64,000 nt of DNA from Erythrocercus mccallii (Eukaryota > Chordata > Aves > Passeriformes > Dicruridae): assembly GCA_013397435.1 (NCBI GenBank), contig VZRG01001350.1, positions 62,001 to 126,000 on the forward strand, in the 5' to 3' direction. How positions within the stretch are numbered: position 1 is the stretch's first letter; every line of letters begins with the position of its first letter. The notes beneath the pieces are model-generated. The model was not told the DNA's origin. It saw only the letters and a program-made list of their open reading frames with translations, and searched no databases. This document shows positions 13,203 to 23,722 of the stretch, piece after piece. The position numbers and the translations under genes were made by a program.

Positions 13203-13255
13203 GGCCGGGAGCCCCCCGCCGCCGCCGCCGCCTCCCCCGGCCCCGCCACCTGCAT
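13127..13255 (-). other. upstream ORF 2 overlapping the GRIN3A start (42 codons)
   Basis: The ATG at 13255..13253 overlaps the stop of the preceding uORF. It reads 42 codons in a frame different from GRIN3A, passes the GRIN3A ATG at 13202, and stops at 13129..13127. The overlap with the main coding sequence is 76 nt. Its start context is weak (T at -3, C at +4), so leaky scanning to the GRIN3A ATG is expected. The encoded peptide (Ala run, then Cys-rich) is an out-of-frame reading of the CGG run and signal-peptide codons, with no sign of function of its own. Confidence 0.55.
13216..13232 (-). repeat. CGG trinucleotide run in GRIN3A 5' UTR
   Basis: About five and a half CCG units on the plus strand (CGG on the transcribed sense strand) lie 14-30 nt upstream of the GRIN3A ATG. 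The run is short and pure. It codes for Ala in upstream ORF 2 and is untranslated with respect to GRIN3A. Confidence 0.8.
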
Positions 13256-13329
13256 CAACCACCCCGCGGGCGGACTACAGCGGCACCACCAGTGGCGGGC
13301 GAGCCCCGCGCAGAGCCGCCACCGCCCAT
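13255..13329 (-). other. upstream ORF 1 in the likely GRIN3A 5' UTR (24 codons)
   Basis: An ATG at 13329..13327 opens 24 codons, Gly-rich at the start, ending in TGA at 13257..13255. The context has T at -3 and G at +4, so it is of middling strength. The stop is part of TGATG, which supplies the ATG of the next upstream ORF. It lies in the mRNA only if transcription starts above 13329, which is likely but not shown. Confidence 0.55.
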
Positions 13330-13744
13330 GGAGCCGCCACCGTCTCGCCCCTGCCCCGGAGCTGCGGGGAGGCTCAGCCTCCGGACCGCCTCCTCGGTTC
13401 CGCGGGCCCGGGGCGGCACCCTCCCCTGCGACCCCAGCCTCTGCGACCTCCGCCACTCGCCCCTCCCGGTGCTCGCTCCGCCTAGCTATGCCGCCGGGAG
13501 CGGGATGCTGCCCTGCCAGGCTCCCCCTGCCCGGCCGCTCCTCCGCAGCCCCGGCCTCGGCGGGGCTCTACACGGCTCCGTTCCCCGCTCCGAGCCCGCC
13601 GAGCGCGCCCCTGCTCCGCTCCCCGCCTCGCAGCGTCTCCGTTTTGTAATCCCGACCCGGCTTGCAACGCCAGCCCCCTGCCCTTGCTCCCCCCCAGCCC
13701 TCAGAGCTATCCTCGCCGGCTCCGGAGCCGGGTAAAGTTGCCGA

Positions 13745-13754
13745 TGCGCCTGCG
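13745..13754. promoter_or_regulatory. possible NRF1-type site
   Basis: The bases TGCGCCTGCG resemble the NRF1 palindrome core with one variant base. They lie about 540 bp upstream of the GRIN3A ATG within the CpG island, next to a GGGCGG box. NRF1-like sites are common in CpG islands, so this is suggestive only. Confidence 0.35.
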
Positions 13755-14741
13755 GGCGGTCGCTGGGCTGCGCTGCGCTCCCAACGGGAGGGACGGAGAG
13801 CGCCGGCCGCACTCGGCTCCTCCCCGGGCCGCCGGGACTCGCCCCCGTGGGCCGCCCAGGGGAGGAAGGGGCTCGGGGGCCGCCCCTTTGCGCCGCCGGA
13901 GGAGCGTCCGGGGACAGCCCCGACGGAGCCTTCCGTGCGGTGCTGCGCGGTGAGGCAGCTTCATCACCGCTCCCGAGTAGCGGAACAGTTCTCCGTGCCC
14001 CGAGGGCTGCGAACCGAAAGTGGGGCTTCGGTCCCCCATCGGTGGCGAGGGAGCCGTGTCTACCGCTGCCGTTTGTTGTAGAAGGCGGCTCGGTGCCTTC
14101 CCATGCGCTGCTGTTTCAAACGAAATCGTTTTCCGACGTGTGGGACCCGAGATCCTGATTCCGCAAACCTGGGGCACTGTCTAACATGGCTTTTAGGGCA
14201 GAACATTCTTGTCCTAAGGGAAAACAGGGCAGAACTGAGATGGGCGTTTGTGTGCCTGTCCTTGTCTTGCTGCTGGTAGCTGGGTTTAATCCTGGGCTGT
14301 CGGAGCCGTGCTGACCCCAGGTCTGAGACGCTAATACTGTGACTGGGACGTTGACACGCTCCACGTCCTGTGGTGGATCGCCAGGATCTCAGAGGAATCC
14401 CTCTCCGCAGACACGCTGGCCGTCGGGGGCAAATCATCTCACGGGTCTCCCTGGCAGCGAGGAGGAGGCTGCCTGCTTGAGTATACCTGGATGTATTTTC
14501 TGCCCGCGGGACTGCTGCCATCTTTCCCTGTTTGACTGAGTCCTGAGTGCAGTGCAGCGTCCTGCTGCCCTGCATGGAAGGATGGTTTGAGACATTAACT
14601 CCTGGAGTGTTTAGAAGTCTTTTGTCAACTCCAGCGGTTTACCCTAACCTAATGCTTTAACCTAAGCTCTTCTCTGAATGTTAACCTTCTTTTCCCTTTC
14701 TCTGAGATTTATCTTCACAGATATTTATGAAGAAAAATAAA

Positions 14742-14965
14742 ATCATAGGATCACAGAATGGTTGGGGTAGTAAAGGACCTTTAAAGACCATCTAGTCCAA
14801 CCCTCCTGGCATAAGTGGAACATCTTCAGATAGATCAGGTTGCTCAAAGCCCTATTCAGCTTCACCTTTACTGTTCCCAGGGATGGACCAGTCACCACAT
14901 CTCTGGACGACCTCTGACAATGTTTTACTTACCCTTACTAAAAAAACTTTGTTTTCTTCCCTTGC
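14742..14965 (-). mobile_element. CR1 LINE 3' region
   Basis: The plus strand carries ATAGGATCACAGAATGGTTG, GGACCTTTAAAGACCATCTA, CCAACCCTCCTGGCAT, GATCAGGTTGCTCAAAGCCC and CCAGGGATGGACCAGTCACC, the complement of the CR1 3' end. Diverged similarity continues to about 14965. The copy sits some 0.6 kb outside the CpG island on the upstream side of GRIN3A. Confidence 0.88.
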
Positions 14966-16185
14966 TTTTCCTTCTGTTGGTAGGCACAAAATCTGCATAG
15001 AAAGAAACACTTCCCATCATGTTGCATAGAAGAGGATATTGCCTCCAAATAGGTCTGAACTGTGTGTTTTCTGATTTAAATTCATCTTTCTTGAGCAGGG
15101 GTCACCAGGGGTGTACCAAGTCTTCAAAGCAAGATCTTACCAAGGTCTTGGGCAGCCATGCTGCTGTTTCTCTGTGTCATATGTCCTTTTCCCAGCATGT
15201 CCTTATCCCCGGCATGCTGACATCACACCTGCTTGCTGTTACCTTCCTGGTGTCCTTCAAAACTAGTGTTTCTCTCACGCGGCTCCCTTTAAATTGGTAC
15301 AAAGTTGCAAAAATTGGTTCCCAGCAAGAAAAACTACAGATGGCAGAGTGGTGGTCTGTAGGCCAAGACTGCACCATGTTCTACCTGTAGAGGTGACCTG
15401 ATAGTATGTCTAAGAGTTAGCAACAATTTCCTATTTCCCCTTTCCTCTTCCTTTTTTCTTCTAGTCTTGTAATCACATTTTATTTCTTGTCTGATTAGCC
15501 CAGCTTCATCCTGTCACTTTTCCTCATTTTCTTTGAAGGAATGGATTGTGTTAACACAGGTCTCCAAGTTCTCCAGGTTCCAGGTCTCCTCTGTTAGCAA
15601 TAAGGAATTATTGGCTGGGAGAATTGGTTTTGGATACACAGTTCAGAGAAAACTTTTCTTTTTCCCTGAACCACAGGAGTTACCTTTCAGGCAGTGAAAA
15701 AGAGATCACTTGAGATTTGTACAGCTCCAGAGGTGTTTTCTTTGTTGTCTGCATCCTGTTTGTCAGGTTTGAAAAAAAACCCTGGTAAGCACATAAATTT
15801 TCTGCTCTGTAGTTAGATAATTACTAGTTTTCATGTGATAATTATTTTTATAAGAAATGGTGACTCTTCTGTGTCTTAACAGACAAGCCTAAATTGTCAT
15901 TCATTTAATGCTTCATTATAGGAGCAAATCTTTCTCTGGCTTTTGGGCACAGGTGACACTAATTTAAAAAGCATATGCTTTTTAAGGTAATCAACCTTAT
16001 TATTGAATGAGCTCTGAAAATTACACTGGAAATCAATTAATGAAATGAACTCATTCAATATCTACTTTTTTTTTCTTGTTTGCTTGTGATTTTTCTGGTG
16101 AGTTTTTAGAGTTTTTAGGTTTGGTTTTGTTTTATTGGGATTTTTGTTTGTTTGTTTTTCATTTGCAGATTATCCATAACAAGAT

Positions 16186-16235
16186 TGCAATATGATTTTT
16201 TGGTCATCAGTGCAATATGATTTTTTGGTCATTGG
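16186..16235. repeat. 25-bp tandem duplication
   Basis: The unit TGCAATATGATTTTTTGGTC plus ATCAG is immediately repeated, differing only in the last few bases (ATTGG). The near-identity of the copies suggests a recent local duplication. Confidence 0.9.
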
Positions 16236-16643
16236 TGCTGCTCCGGGGATAATGGCTGTAAAGAATTCCTGGACTTAGTTTTGATCAAGTCATAGCAAGT
16301 TGTCACTGTTAGAAACCTGAACTGTACAGAGTGGTTAAACTTTTGTTTGTAATACTTTTGACTCAAAGGCTCTACATCTTGGAAATATCTTTACAGCTTG
16401 ATTATTTATAACAATAAATAAATTATGAAGTTTTCTCTGACATTTGTGTTTATTTTCACTCTTTGCTCAAATATTTTTGTTAATAAAATTCTCTGCAATG
16501 TCCCTGATATAACAAAGTGCTTGAATGCAGGCTTTGTTTTTAAGAAGACATTAAGTACTCCTTAAGTACTGCTCTGTGAGGGGCTGGAATATTTCCAGAA
16601 AGTGCCCGGAGAAAGGATATAAATGCCACCAAAGTTTGTGTGT

Positions 16644-16674
16644 TGTATATATATGTAGTATATTGTATATATAG
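16644..16674. repeat. TA-rich microsatellite
   Basis: Interrupted TATATA/GTATAT units in AT-rich intergenic sequence; ordinary simple repeat. Confidence 0.7.
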
Positions 16675-18092
16675 TGTCATTAATTTTTCTGATTTTTAAA
16701 AATAAATATTAATATGCAAAAGAGCACAATTGTTTTAGCCTAATAAAGTACTTGGAGACTGCTATCAGTTGCACTATGCTTTTTGAAAGTACTGCAGCCC
16801 CTCTTCCAGCGATGAATATAATTTTTGACAGAGTTTTGACTTTTTTCAACTTCATGCTAAGGACTGTCTGCCTTCAACACTCCTTCCGCCTTTTCCCTTT
16901 CTCACGGTGGTTGCTGCCATAGGAATGTCCATTCTGCCCTTTTCTTTATGCTAGTTTTTCAACTGAAAATGGACCAGGCAGACCCAGGCAAGTGGATGCA
17001 GCTTCTCTGAGCTGGTTGTCACCCTGTGTAACCATGAGTAGAGCAGTGCTGGTCGCATTGATTGCTGGAGAACTGTGGCCGCAGAATTTATCCATTCTTG
17101 ATCGATGTCTGATCATCACAGCAGAGCTGGTGAAAGCCCTTCAGCTATAAAAATGCAGCAGGGAAATGTGATTAAAATCACCACTCATATTTCTCTTGCT
17201 GCACTTTTCACTTGCTTGGCTCACTGTCATTTCAATAAACTGCACTACTTGTAAATCTGTGAACATGACTGTTCCTACTGAACGTGACCAGGCTGAAGGT
17301 GCTGAATTGCTTCAAACCAGAACTGAAAGCCAGGCACACCCAACCTCTCTGCTCTGCAAGAGGGTTTGTTTTCTGCCAAAAGTCATTCATTTAACACTTA
17401 AGGCCTGCAAATATCCTTCTGTGGGCAGGCCTGATGTCAAATCCAAACAACTGCTTTGCGGTCAAATGGATTTTCACCAGTGAGGGCTGTGTGCTTCTTT
17501 ACTGCCTCACAACAGAGGCTGAGACAGTTCTTGCTACCTGAACAAAACTTCCACTTTGTTTCTTTTGGCAGTGTAAATCCAGAGAGACTGACCCTGTCTG
17601 AGGATGCTCGAAGAGCGAGTGAGGAAAACAGGCAGTTCACCACTTTGTCTCTGTGATCCCTTTTGGACAGAAGAGCAGTAGAGGTCCTTGTAACATTGTC
17701 AGGAAGTGGCACAGAGCCCACCACTCCCTCTGGCTTTGATAGTCTCCTCTTGAAGAAGACCTCAAGACATTCCAAGTACCTATAAATTAAAAAAAAAATG
17801 TCACTAGTACTCAGTCACAGCTTCTTTTTACCACTGGGACTGACTAAAGATGCCTAAAGGAGACACAAATATGCTCTGTGGGCCCTCTTTCCTCTGCCGG
17901 GATGAGAGAGGAAGTGTTCAGCTTCACGTGACAGCATCATTCTCTCTGCCAGTGTGCATGATTCAATTGATTGTTTTTATTGCTCCCTGTCTGAGGTGGC
18001 TGTGTATATTTTTCTAAACATGTAGCTGTAAAACCCTCCTGGGATCCCCACTTGCTGCATATTTTGTTTATGCCATGTGTTTTGACACTTAG

Positions 18093-18536
18093 TCAAGGCT
18101 GGTGAGGGGCTTGGAGCACAAGCCCTATGAAGAACGACTGAGGGAGCTGGGGTTGTTTAGCCTGGAGAAAAGAAGACTCAGAGGTGACCTTATCGCTCTC
18201 TACAACTTCCTGAAGGGTGGCTGTAGTCAGGTGGGGGTTGGTCTCTTTCACCAGGCAACAACTGACAGAACAAGAGGACACAGTCTCAAGCTGCGTCAAG
18301 GGAAATATAAGTTGGATATTAGGAAGAAGTTTTTCACAGAGAGAGTAATAAAGTTTTGGAATGATCTGCCCGGGAAAGTGGTGGAATCACCATCCCTGGA
18401 TGTGTTTAAAAAAAGACTGGATGTGGCACTCGGTGCCATGGTTTAGTTGAGAAGTAGGGCGTGGGTTGGACTCGATGATCTTGAAGGTCTCTTCCAACCT
18501 GATCATTCTGTGATTCTGTGATTCTGTGATTCCTCC
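18093..18536 (+). mobile_element. CR1 LINE 3' end with open C-terminal ORF2 remnant
   Basis: A 5'-truncated CR1 copy in sense orientation. Frame 18102..18446 is open for 114 codons and reads as the far C-terminus of the CR1 ORF2 protein, downstream of the reverse transcriptase domain, with RGDLIALYNFLKGG, LDIRKKFFTERV, FWNDLPGKVVESPSLDVFKK and RLDVAL. It ends at a TAG. A 3' UTR of about 60 nt with GGTTGGACTCGATGATCTTG precedes an 8-bp ATTCTGTG tail repeated three times (about 18505-18532). The open frame and regular tail suggest a younger copy than the other CR1 fragments here. It has no catalytic domain and is not a functional gene. Confidence 0.92.
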
Positions 18537-21500
18537 TTGCCAGTCATTTTTAATACTGTCTGTTGTTCTCATCTTGGAGATACATTAATCCTGGGCAGAG
18601 GGACAACTGGAAGAGAAGCCATTGTAGTGACTTCATTGATTTGTAAGCATCTGGCTTAGTACCTTAATCCTCTACGTGAAGTTTCAGTCAATGCCTTTAG
18701 TTATTTTTACTTTTAAATCTATTTTATTCTGTCATTATCTTCTGCCTTCTTTATTCATATGACAGTGATGGAAACAGCTCCAGTAGATAGGATTGGTCAC
18801 AGCACTGTTTATAGCACCATAATGGGTGGCACAGAGAGCCTTTACAAGCTCCTGGTCTTAGGCAGGTGGTAAACTCGGAATCAAGGAGCTGCTTGGATAT
18901 AAAGGCTCTCTCTCGAGTATTGAACTCCTGTGGAACCAACTGTACAGGAAAGAGCTGTCTGGATATTCCAGACCTGAAGGTAAAGCAAAGATAAGACAGA
19001 GCCCTGTCAAAAAAGAACCAGCTTTATGCCAGAAATGTGCTATCCCAATATCCACAGGGAGTTGTTGAAGAAGAAAAGTCAACCCCCACTGTTCATTCCC
19101 TGAGCTGGCATGTCCTGACCCAGAGCATGGAACTAGTTCCTGGAGTGGTGTGCTCATGTGGTTATGTGTCTTTGCTGTGAGTACACTGATTTTTTTTTAC
19201 CTGATTTTTTTTCATCAGGCAGGTTCACAAAAAAGATTGTTTCTCAAATTTTTGTTCCACTGGGAGATCCCCTATCACGGTCCTGCTCAGGACATCCTTC
19301 ATGAACACACGATGCTGTTCCATGGGACCAGATTGGATTTAATGCCACTTTCCCTGCATGTTTTTGCTTCTTTATTCCAAGATGACAGTTTTAGTGCTTG
19401 TGAAAATTCAGGGAGGTGGGAAGAGAAAAAAAATCCGTTTGAAGTCAGTGTCAAAATTGTTACAAGCATCAATGTTATTTGAGTAGTGAGGTCAGACAAA
19501 CACCTCATGGAGCAAGCACAGAGTTTTGAAAAAAAGATCAAACTGCTTTGTTGGCACTGTGGTGCGTCTGCATTATATCTCTCCCCTGCCCCAAATTCTG
19601 CAGTAAATATTACTGCAGTAAATAGTAAAAATTATTACAGGTAGTGTGCAACCCTTGCATTGCTTTGGTTGGCTTCAAAAGGCCACATGGTGTAAATACT
19701 CAATGAAGATGAATAAAGACTGTTTAACTTTCAAAGGTTTCAAGTTTCACAAGGTTAGGAGGGCACCCCACTGCTGCATCACTGTGGCAGGATCAGAGGC
19801 TTCTTACTGTTTGTCCCCTACTGTTCCCTCTGGCTTAGATGTGGGGGTAAAAGGTGGAGGGGAGGAGTAAGAAATCACAGGGCTTTATCAAAGTTGAATT
19901 GTAAGAATGGTGAAAAAACCCAAAATACTGAACAAGCAAGCTAAGGGAAAGGCCACAACAGCATGTATTTAAGAAATAATTCACCCAATTTGTCCAGCTA
20001 AACAATTCTGTCAAATTTACTGAGGGCTGCAAAATTGGCAAATTGCCTCATCTCCTCGGAGGAGCATAGAGGCAACGTGGGTTTAACCCTTCTGTTTGCT
20101 GCTTTAGAAACTGACTTTTTAAACTCTTCCTCAAATCAGCTGGGGTGACCTTACCCAAATTACTGGCATTAACGAGGATTTCTGGTACAAGCAAAATGGA
20201 TTTGGGCAGGAGTCATCTGCATTCTTGGAAGTCTGTGGGCTCACTCATGCCTCTGGGCATGCATGTCTGGAGCTGTACAGCAGAAAATGCGGCTTGCCAG
20301 GGGTGCCATCCTGAAAGAAATGTGAGTCCCTGTGAGTATCCGAACCTTGTGCAGAGCTCCCTCCCAGCCTCTAACAGCAGAAAAACATCTCCTTGAATGC
20401 AGTGTGTCCATTCTAGCTGCCAGCCAAGTGTTGTACCCATACCTGTGGGTTGAGTCCTATATGGTTGTGATATTGAGGAGCAGGCTGTTGATCTCTCCAA
20501 CAACTGGGGTCTAGATTACAACTAAATCCCCTTCAAAGTGGTGTCAGAAAAACATAAGTGACAAAGAAAATGTGTTAGAAGAGTAAATAATTCTGAAGTT
20601 TGGCAGGATTAGGCTCACACAGGAGATTAAACTGGCAGAAGGAAAATGTCTGTAAAATGCTGACACATGAGATAAAGTACAAGTGAGAATGGCACTCACC
20701 CAAGGCTGTGGTTTTAGGAGGAAATAGATGAACTGGATATGTGACTTTTGTTCCAGGGAGCCTTTAAATAGTGTGATGCTAGATGCTCTCCTGGTAAGAT
20801 GATGCAGGAGAAGCAATAGTCCAACCAGATACATACCTATGACAAATGGTTTTTGTCATACTCCAGAAGTAACCTAAGAACTGAAGAATTTACACAATCT
20901 GCCCAATGAAAATGGATCCTGATCTTTACATAGTCTGTTTTGGAAAATACAGGTCCCCTTTAACAGCACACTCACACAATTCCCAAGCACAAATGCTGCT
21001 GTCAAATTATTCCTGTTGTGGAAGTGTGCTCTCTCAGAGCAAACTCACTTATTTTCAATGTGGTGCTGGATAGCAAGGGATAGGTATGTCATGTGAAAGG
21101 AAAGAATAGAGACAGCTCAGGCTTTATGATGTAATTCTGGGCTATGAAACTGTGATGGTACTTTCCACCTCTGTTATACACTCTATGACTCCTTTCTGAA
21201 TTTCCATTTCTTGCTGTCAAACACAGAGCCCAGCACTCCTCTGTCCCATCACAGGGAGGCACACAGGTGTCACTGGGAATTAAACACCTCTGAGAAAACG
21301 GAGCACCACTTTTGCAGCACCAGAGAATCCTAGAGCCAACTTCCTCTTGGCAAGTTGCTTTAAGGACCTGAGAGCTCTGTGATGAAGAGGAAGGAAGTCA
21401 AGGCTTTTCTCTCTTGTTTGCAAACCTGGAGAAAAGCTAAATGTCAGCTGTAACTCTTATAGACGGAAATCCTGATGTGTGACTCTCCAGAGAAACCCCC

Positions 21501-22027
21501 AAAGCATCAGAAATGAAGACATAATCATAACATATTGAACTCAGGTTTTTGTGTGTGTTTGTCAGAAGCTTTGGACATTCCTATCCCTTGACAAAGTGCT
21601 GAAAGAAACCTGCATTTTTGCTTTTAATTAGAGATAGTGAATAGGAAGACAAAGCAGTCCCTGCTTACTGCAGGGAGATTGAACCATATGACATTTAAAG
21701 GTCCTTTCCAACCCAAACTAATCTGCGATTCTATAAGTATTAAATAAGGCTCTTCAGTGAGCTCAACTTTTTGTCTTCTGTATTTTAAAAAGAATTTCTA
21801 TGTGAGAAGTTCGTTGGGTTGACAAGACCATGGACAGTTGAGATGCCAAGCCTCCAAAAGAAATCAGTTTTCCTGGTCTTTCCTCAGCAAGCAGCTTCTG
21901 TAACTGAGCTGAGTGAGAGTGGGAATCTGCTATGTAGCTCTAGGAATAAAGAGATTATAGAGTACTGATACCCTGAGCTCAGCTGCTTCTCCTACTTCTA
22001 GAGAAGCAAAATTAGGTCTGTCCTTGC
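18537..22027. other. intergenic sequence, no gene seen
   Basis: Only the small CR1 tail at 21655-21738 is recognised. The ORFs of about 100-110 codons near 18.9-19.5 and 20.2-20.5 kb have no recognisable domains and no consistent splice context. Confidence 0.7.
21655..21738 (+). mobile_element. CR1 LINE 3'-terminal fragment
   Basis: The sequence GTCCCTGCTTACTGCAGGG followed by GACATTTAAAGGTCCTTTCC and AACCCAAACTAATC, ending near GCGATTCTATAAG, is the last part of a CR1 3' UTR and tail in sense orientation. Only the terminal block of about 80 bp remains. Confidence 0.8.
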
Positions 22028-22182
22028 TGTGTTTTAACCCCAGCTGGTAGTTAAGTACCATACAGCTCCTTGCTCACTCCCTGTCCTATAGGATGGGAAG
22101 GAGAGTCAGAGGAGGGAAAAACCCTCAACAACTCATGGACTAAGATGAGAGCTATTTAATAATTGAAGCCAGGACAGTGTCC
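22028..22182 (-). mobile_element. ERVL-type LTR fragment, 3' (U5) end
   Basis: The plus strand begins TGTGTTTTAACCCCAGCTGG, then GCTCCTTGCTCACTCCCTGT, GGATGGGAAGGAGAGTC and ACTCATGGACTAAGATGAGA, and ends at GCTATTTAATAATTGAAG. This is the complement of the 3' end of the widespread avian ERVL LTR, whose sense strand ends ...GGGGTTAAACCACGACA. The U3 part is missing. The fragment is diverged and has no internal viral sequence beside it. Confidence 0.75.
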
Positions 22183-23583
22183 AACCCTTATGCACCATTT
22201 AGGTCACACCAGGTCTCACACTTCCCAATGCACCATTAACTTTCTGATCTTTTGATAGATTTTCTCATAACTATCTTTCCCTTAGTCTATGGACCATTCC
22301 TGTAAAAGTCCACTGAGTTTATTTTTAAAATGCCTGGAATGTTTAATTCCTACTCAAGTCTATTTCGTCTATTGTAGTCAAAATGTTGCTGCTCCAGCCT
22401 GAAATCTAAGAGTAAGGTGCAGAGTTTGTATAATAAGAGGATAATTAAGGGCTTATTTTTTCTCTTAGTGGCCCAGTTTTATGTTATTCCGGTGTAAACT
22501 TGTGTTAGTAGCACATTTCATGCTATTTTACACAAAGCAAAATTCAGACAGCACACATTTCAGATTAGGGAAAGTCTAGCTACAGCAGACTGAATGCAAC
22601 AGCTTATAATTTTCAGACTGAAAACCAGTCCAAACCACAGTAAATCACTGAAAAATTGACAAACATCTGGGTTTAAATATATGCAATATGAAGCTCGGAC
22701 AAAATTTTTAGTTTTTCAGGCTAAGATAATATTTTCACAACTCTTATCAGCCACAGCAATGAACTTATGAAGCTTTCCAATTATTTTTAAAATCCTCCTT
22801 TATGCCCAGAGCAATGTGCAGTTTTAGCATGATGATGACATAGGCACAATAGTAAAGCACTGCAAGAAAACCCCAGTGTTTTATTACTTCATTTGGTGTA
22901 ATTGTTAAATCCTTCTCATCTTCAACAAACCTCAAATCTACCAGTGCTCATTTCTGTGATATTCCCCAAGCACAAAGGTTATAAGTGTATTGGTTATTTT
23001 GGTTTTAAAATTAAAAAAACCCAGAATTTTTGCTGCAGTTCAATGCCAAGACAAAATTACAAGAGGCAAGGCTAGGCTGCTCCATGTTTTCCCATTTAAG
23101 TTGTACTATAGTCAGCATTTAATTTAATTTAAAATTAATTAAAAATTTGTGTACCTGCAGAGAGACACACAAAACACATTCAAAACCCCAGACCCGGGGT
23201 TCTCTTGTCCAGGTTGTGACCCAACAAATCCCACCAGCATGTGGGGGAAGGCTGATTTTTGGGTAGTAGTTGGGGGTTGCAGGAAGAGTGGAGCATGGAA
23301 AGGCAACCAGGACTCACAGTGGGGAAGGTAAATGAAAACATCCCATTAGTGCAGTTCCAAGTCACCTCCATCTCCACAATTACAGAAAAAAAAGGGCAGA
23401 AAGTTCAAAATATGCAAGCAAAGGGCATTTTAAAACTGCCTGTGGGTCTCAATGTAACCAGCATTTCATTTCAGAGATGGAAACATTTCACACAGTCATC
23501 TCTCCCCCATGCACTTTTTAGGCTGCTGCTTTTGGCTGAGGCTGCTCTTACAGCAAGAAATAAAAAATATTTTACTCAGGAAG

Positions 23584-23722
23584 GAAGCTAATGAGCTGAG
23601 ATTGGCTCATGTGCTGACAACACCAAGGCAGAGGGTTTGATCCCTGTGTGGAGGATTCACTGAAGAGTTGGCCTCGATGATCCCTGTGGGTCCCTTTTAA
23701 CTCAGGACATTCTGTGTTTTAA
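23584..23722 (+). mobile_element. tRNA-Ile-derived SINE with CR1 tail (TguSINE1 type), decayed
   Basis: The head resembles tRNA-Ile. A box A-like GAGCTGAGATTGG lies near 23593, then GTGCTGACAACACCAAGGC (anticodon stem-loop region of tRNA-Ile), and a box B-like GGTTTGATCC at 23633-23642. From 23665 it continues GAGTTGGCCTCGATGATCCC, TGTGGGTCCCTTTTAACTCA and GGACATTCTGTG, which is a CR1 3' end. A tRNA-Ile head fused to a CR1 tail is the published structure of the passerine SINE family TguSINE1. Mutations in the box A region and loops mean this copy is not a tRNA gene. It is the best taxonomic marker in the window. Confidence 0.82.

Larger units (their letters stand above)
12400..14110 (-). promoter_or_regulatory. 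GRIN3A: CpG island containing the GRIN3A promoter, 5' UTR and exon 1
   Basis: CpG dinucleotides and G+C rise sharply at about 12.4 kb and fall away by about 14.1 kb, while the flanks are AT-rich and CpG-poor. GC-box cores (GGGCGG or CCGCCC) recur, for example near 13266, 13410 and 13755. I see no convincing TATA box upstream of the start, which fits a CpG-island promoter. The transcription start cannot be fixed from sequence alone but should lie between about 13.35 and 14.1 kb. Long ORFs on both strands here are by-products of stop-codon-poor GC-rich sequence. Confidence 0.85.
14111..18092. other. intergenic sequence 5' of GRIN3A, no gene seen
   Basis: Apart from the CR1 fragment at 14742-14965, the 25-bp duplication at 16186 and a TA-rich run at 16644, nothing is recognised. 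ORFs are short and AT-rich without homology. Proximal regulatory elements for GRIN3A may lie here but cannot be told from sequence alone. Confidence 0.7.

Noticed and set aside
12363..13262. 299-codon minus-strand frame taken as one protein starting at 13262
   Set aside because: The first codon at 13262 is GTG, not ATG, and an in-frame TAG lies just upstream. The GluN3A start is the ATG at 13202, and coding ends at the splice donor at 12588, so codons below that are intron.
12686..13735. 349-codon plus-strand ORF and the other long frames in the CpG island
   Set aside because: GC-rich sequence lacks stop codons by composition. These frames are antisense or out-of-frame readings of GRIN3A exon 1 and its 5' flank, with Arg/Pro/Ala-rich content and no domain.
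18102..18446. 114-codon ORF as a host gene
   Set aside because: The translation is the C-terminal end of CR1 ORF2 and the flanks are CR1 3' UTR and tail.
23584..23660. functional tRNA-Ile gene
   Set aside because: The box A region and stems are degraded and the sequence continues straight into a CR1 tail, so it is a SINE head.
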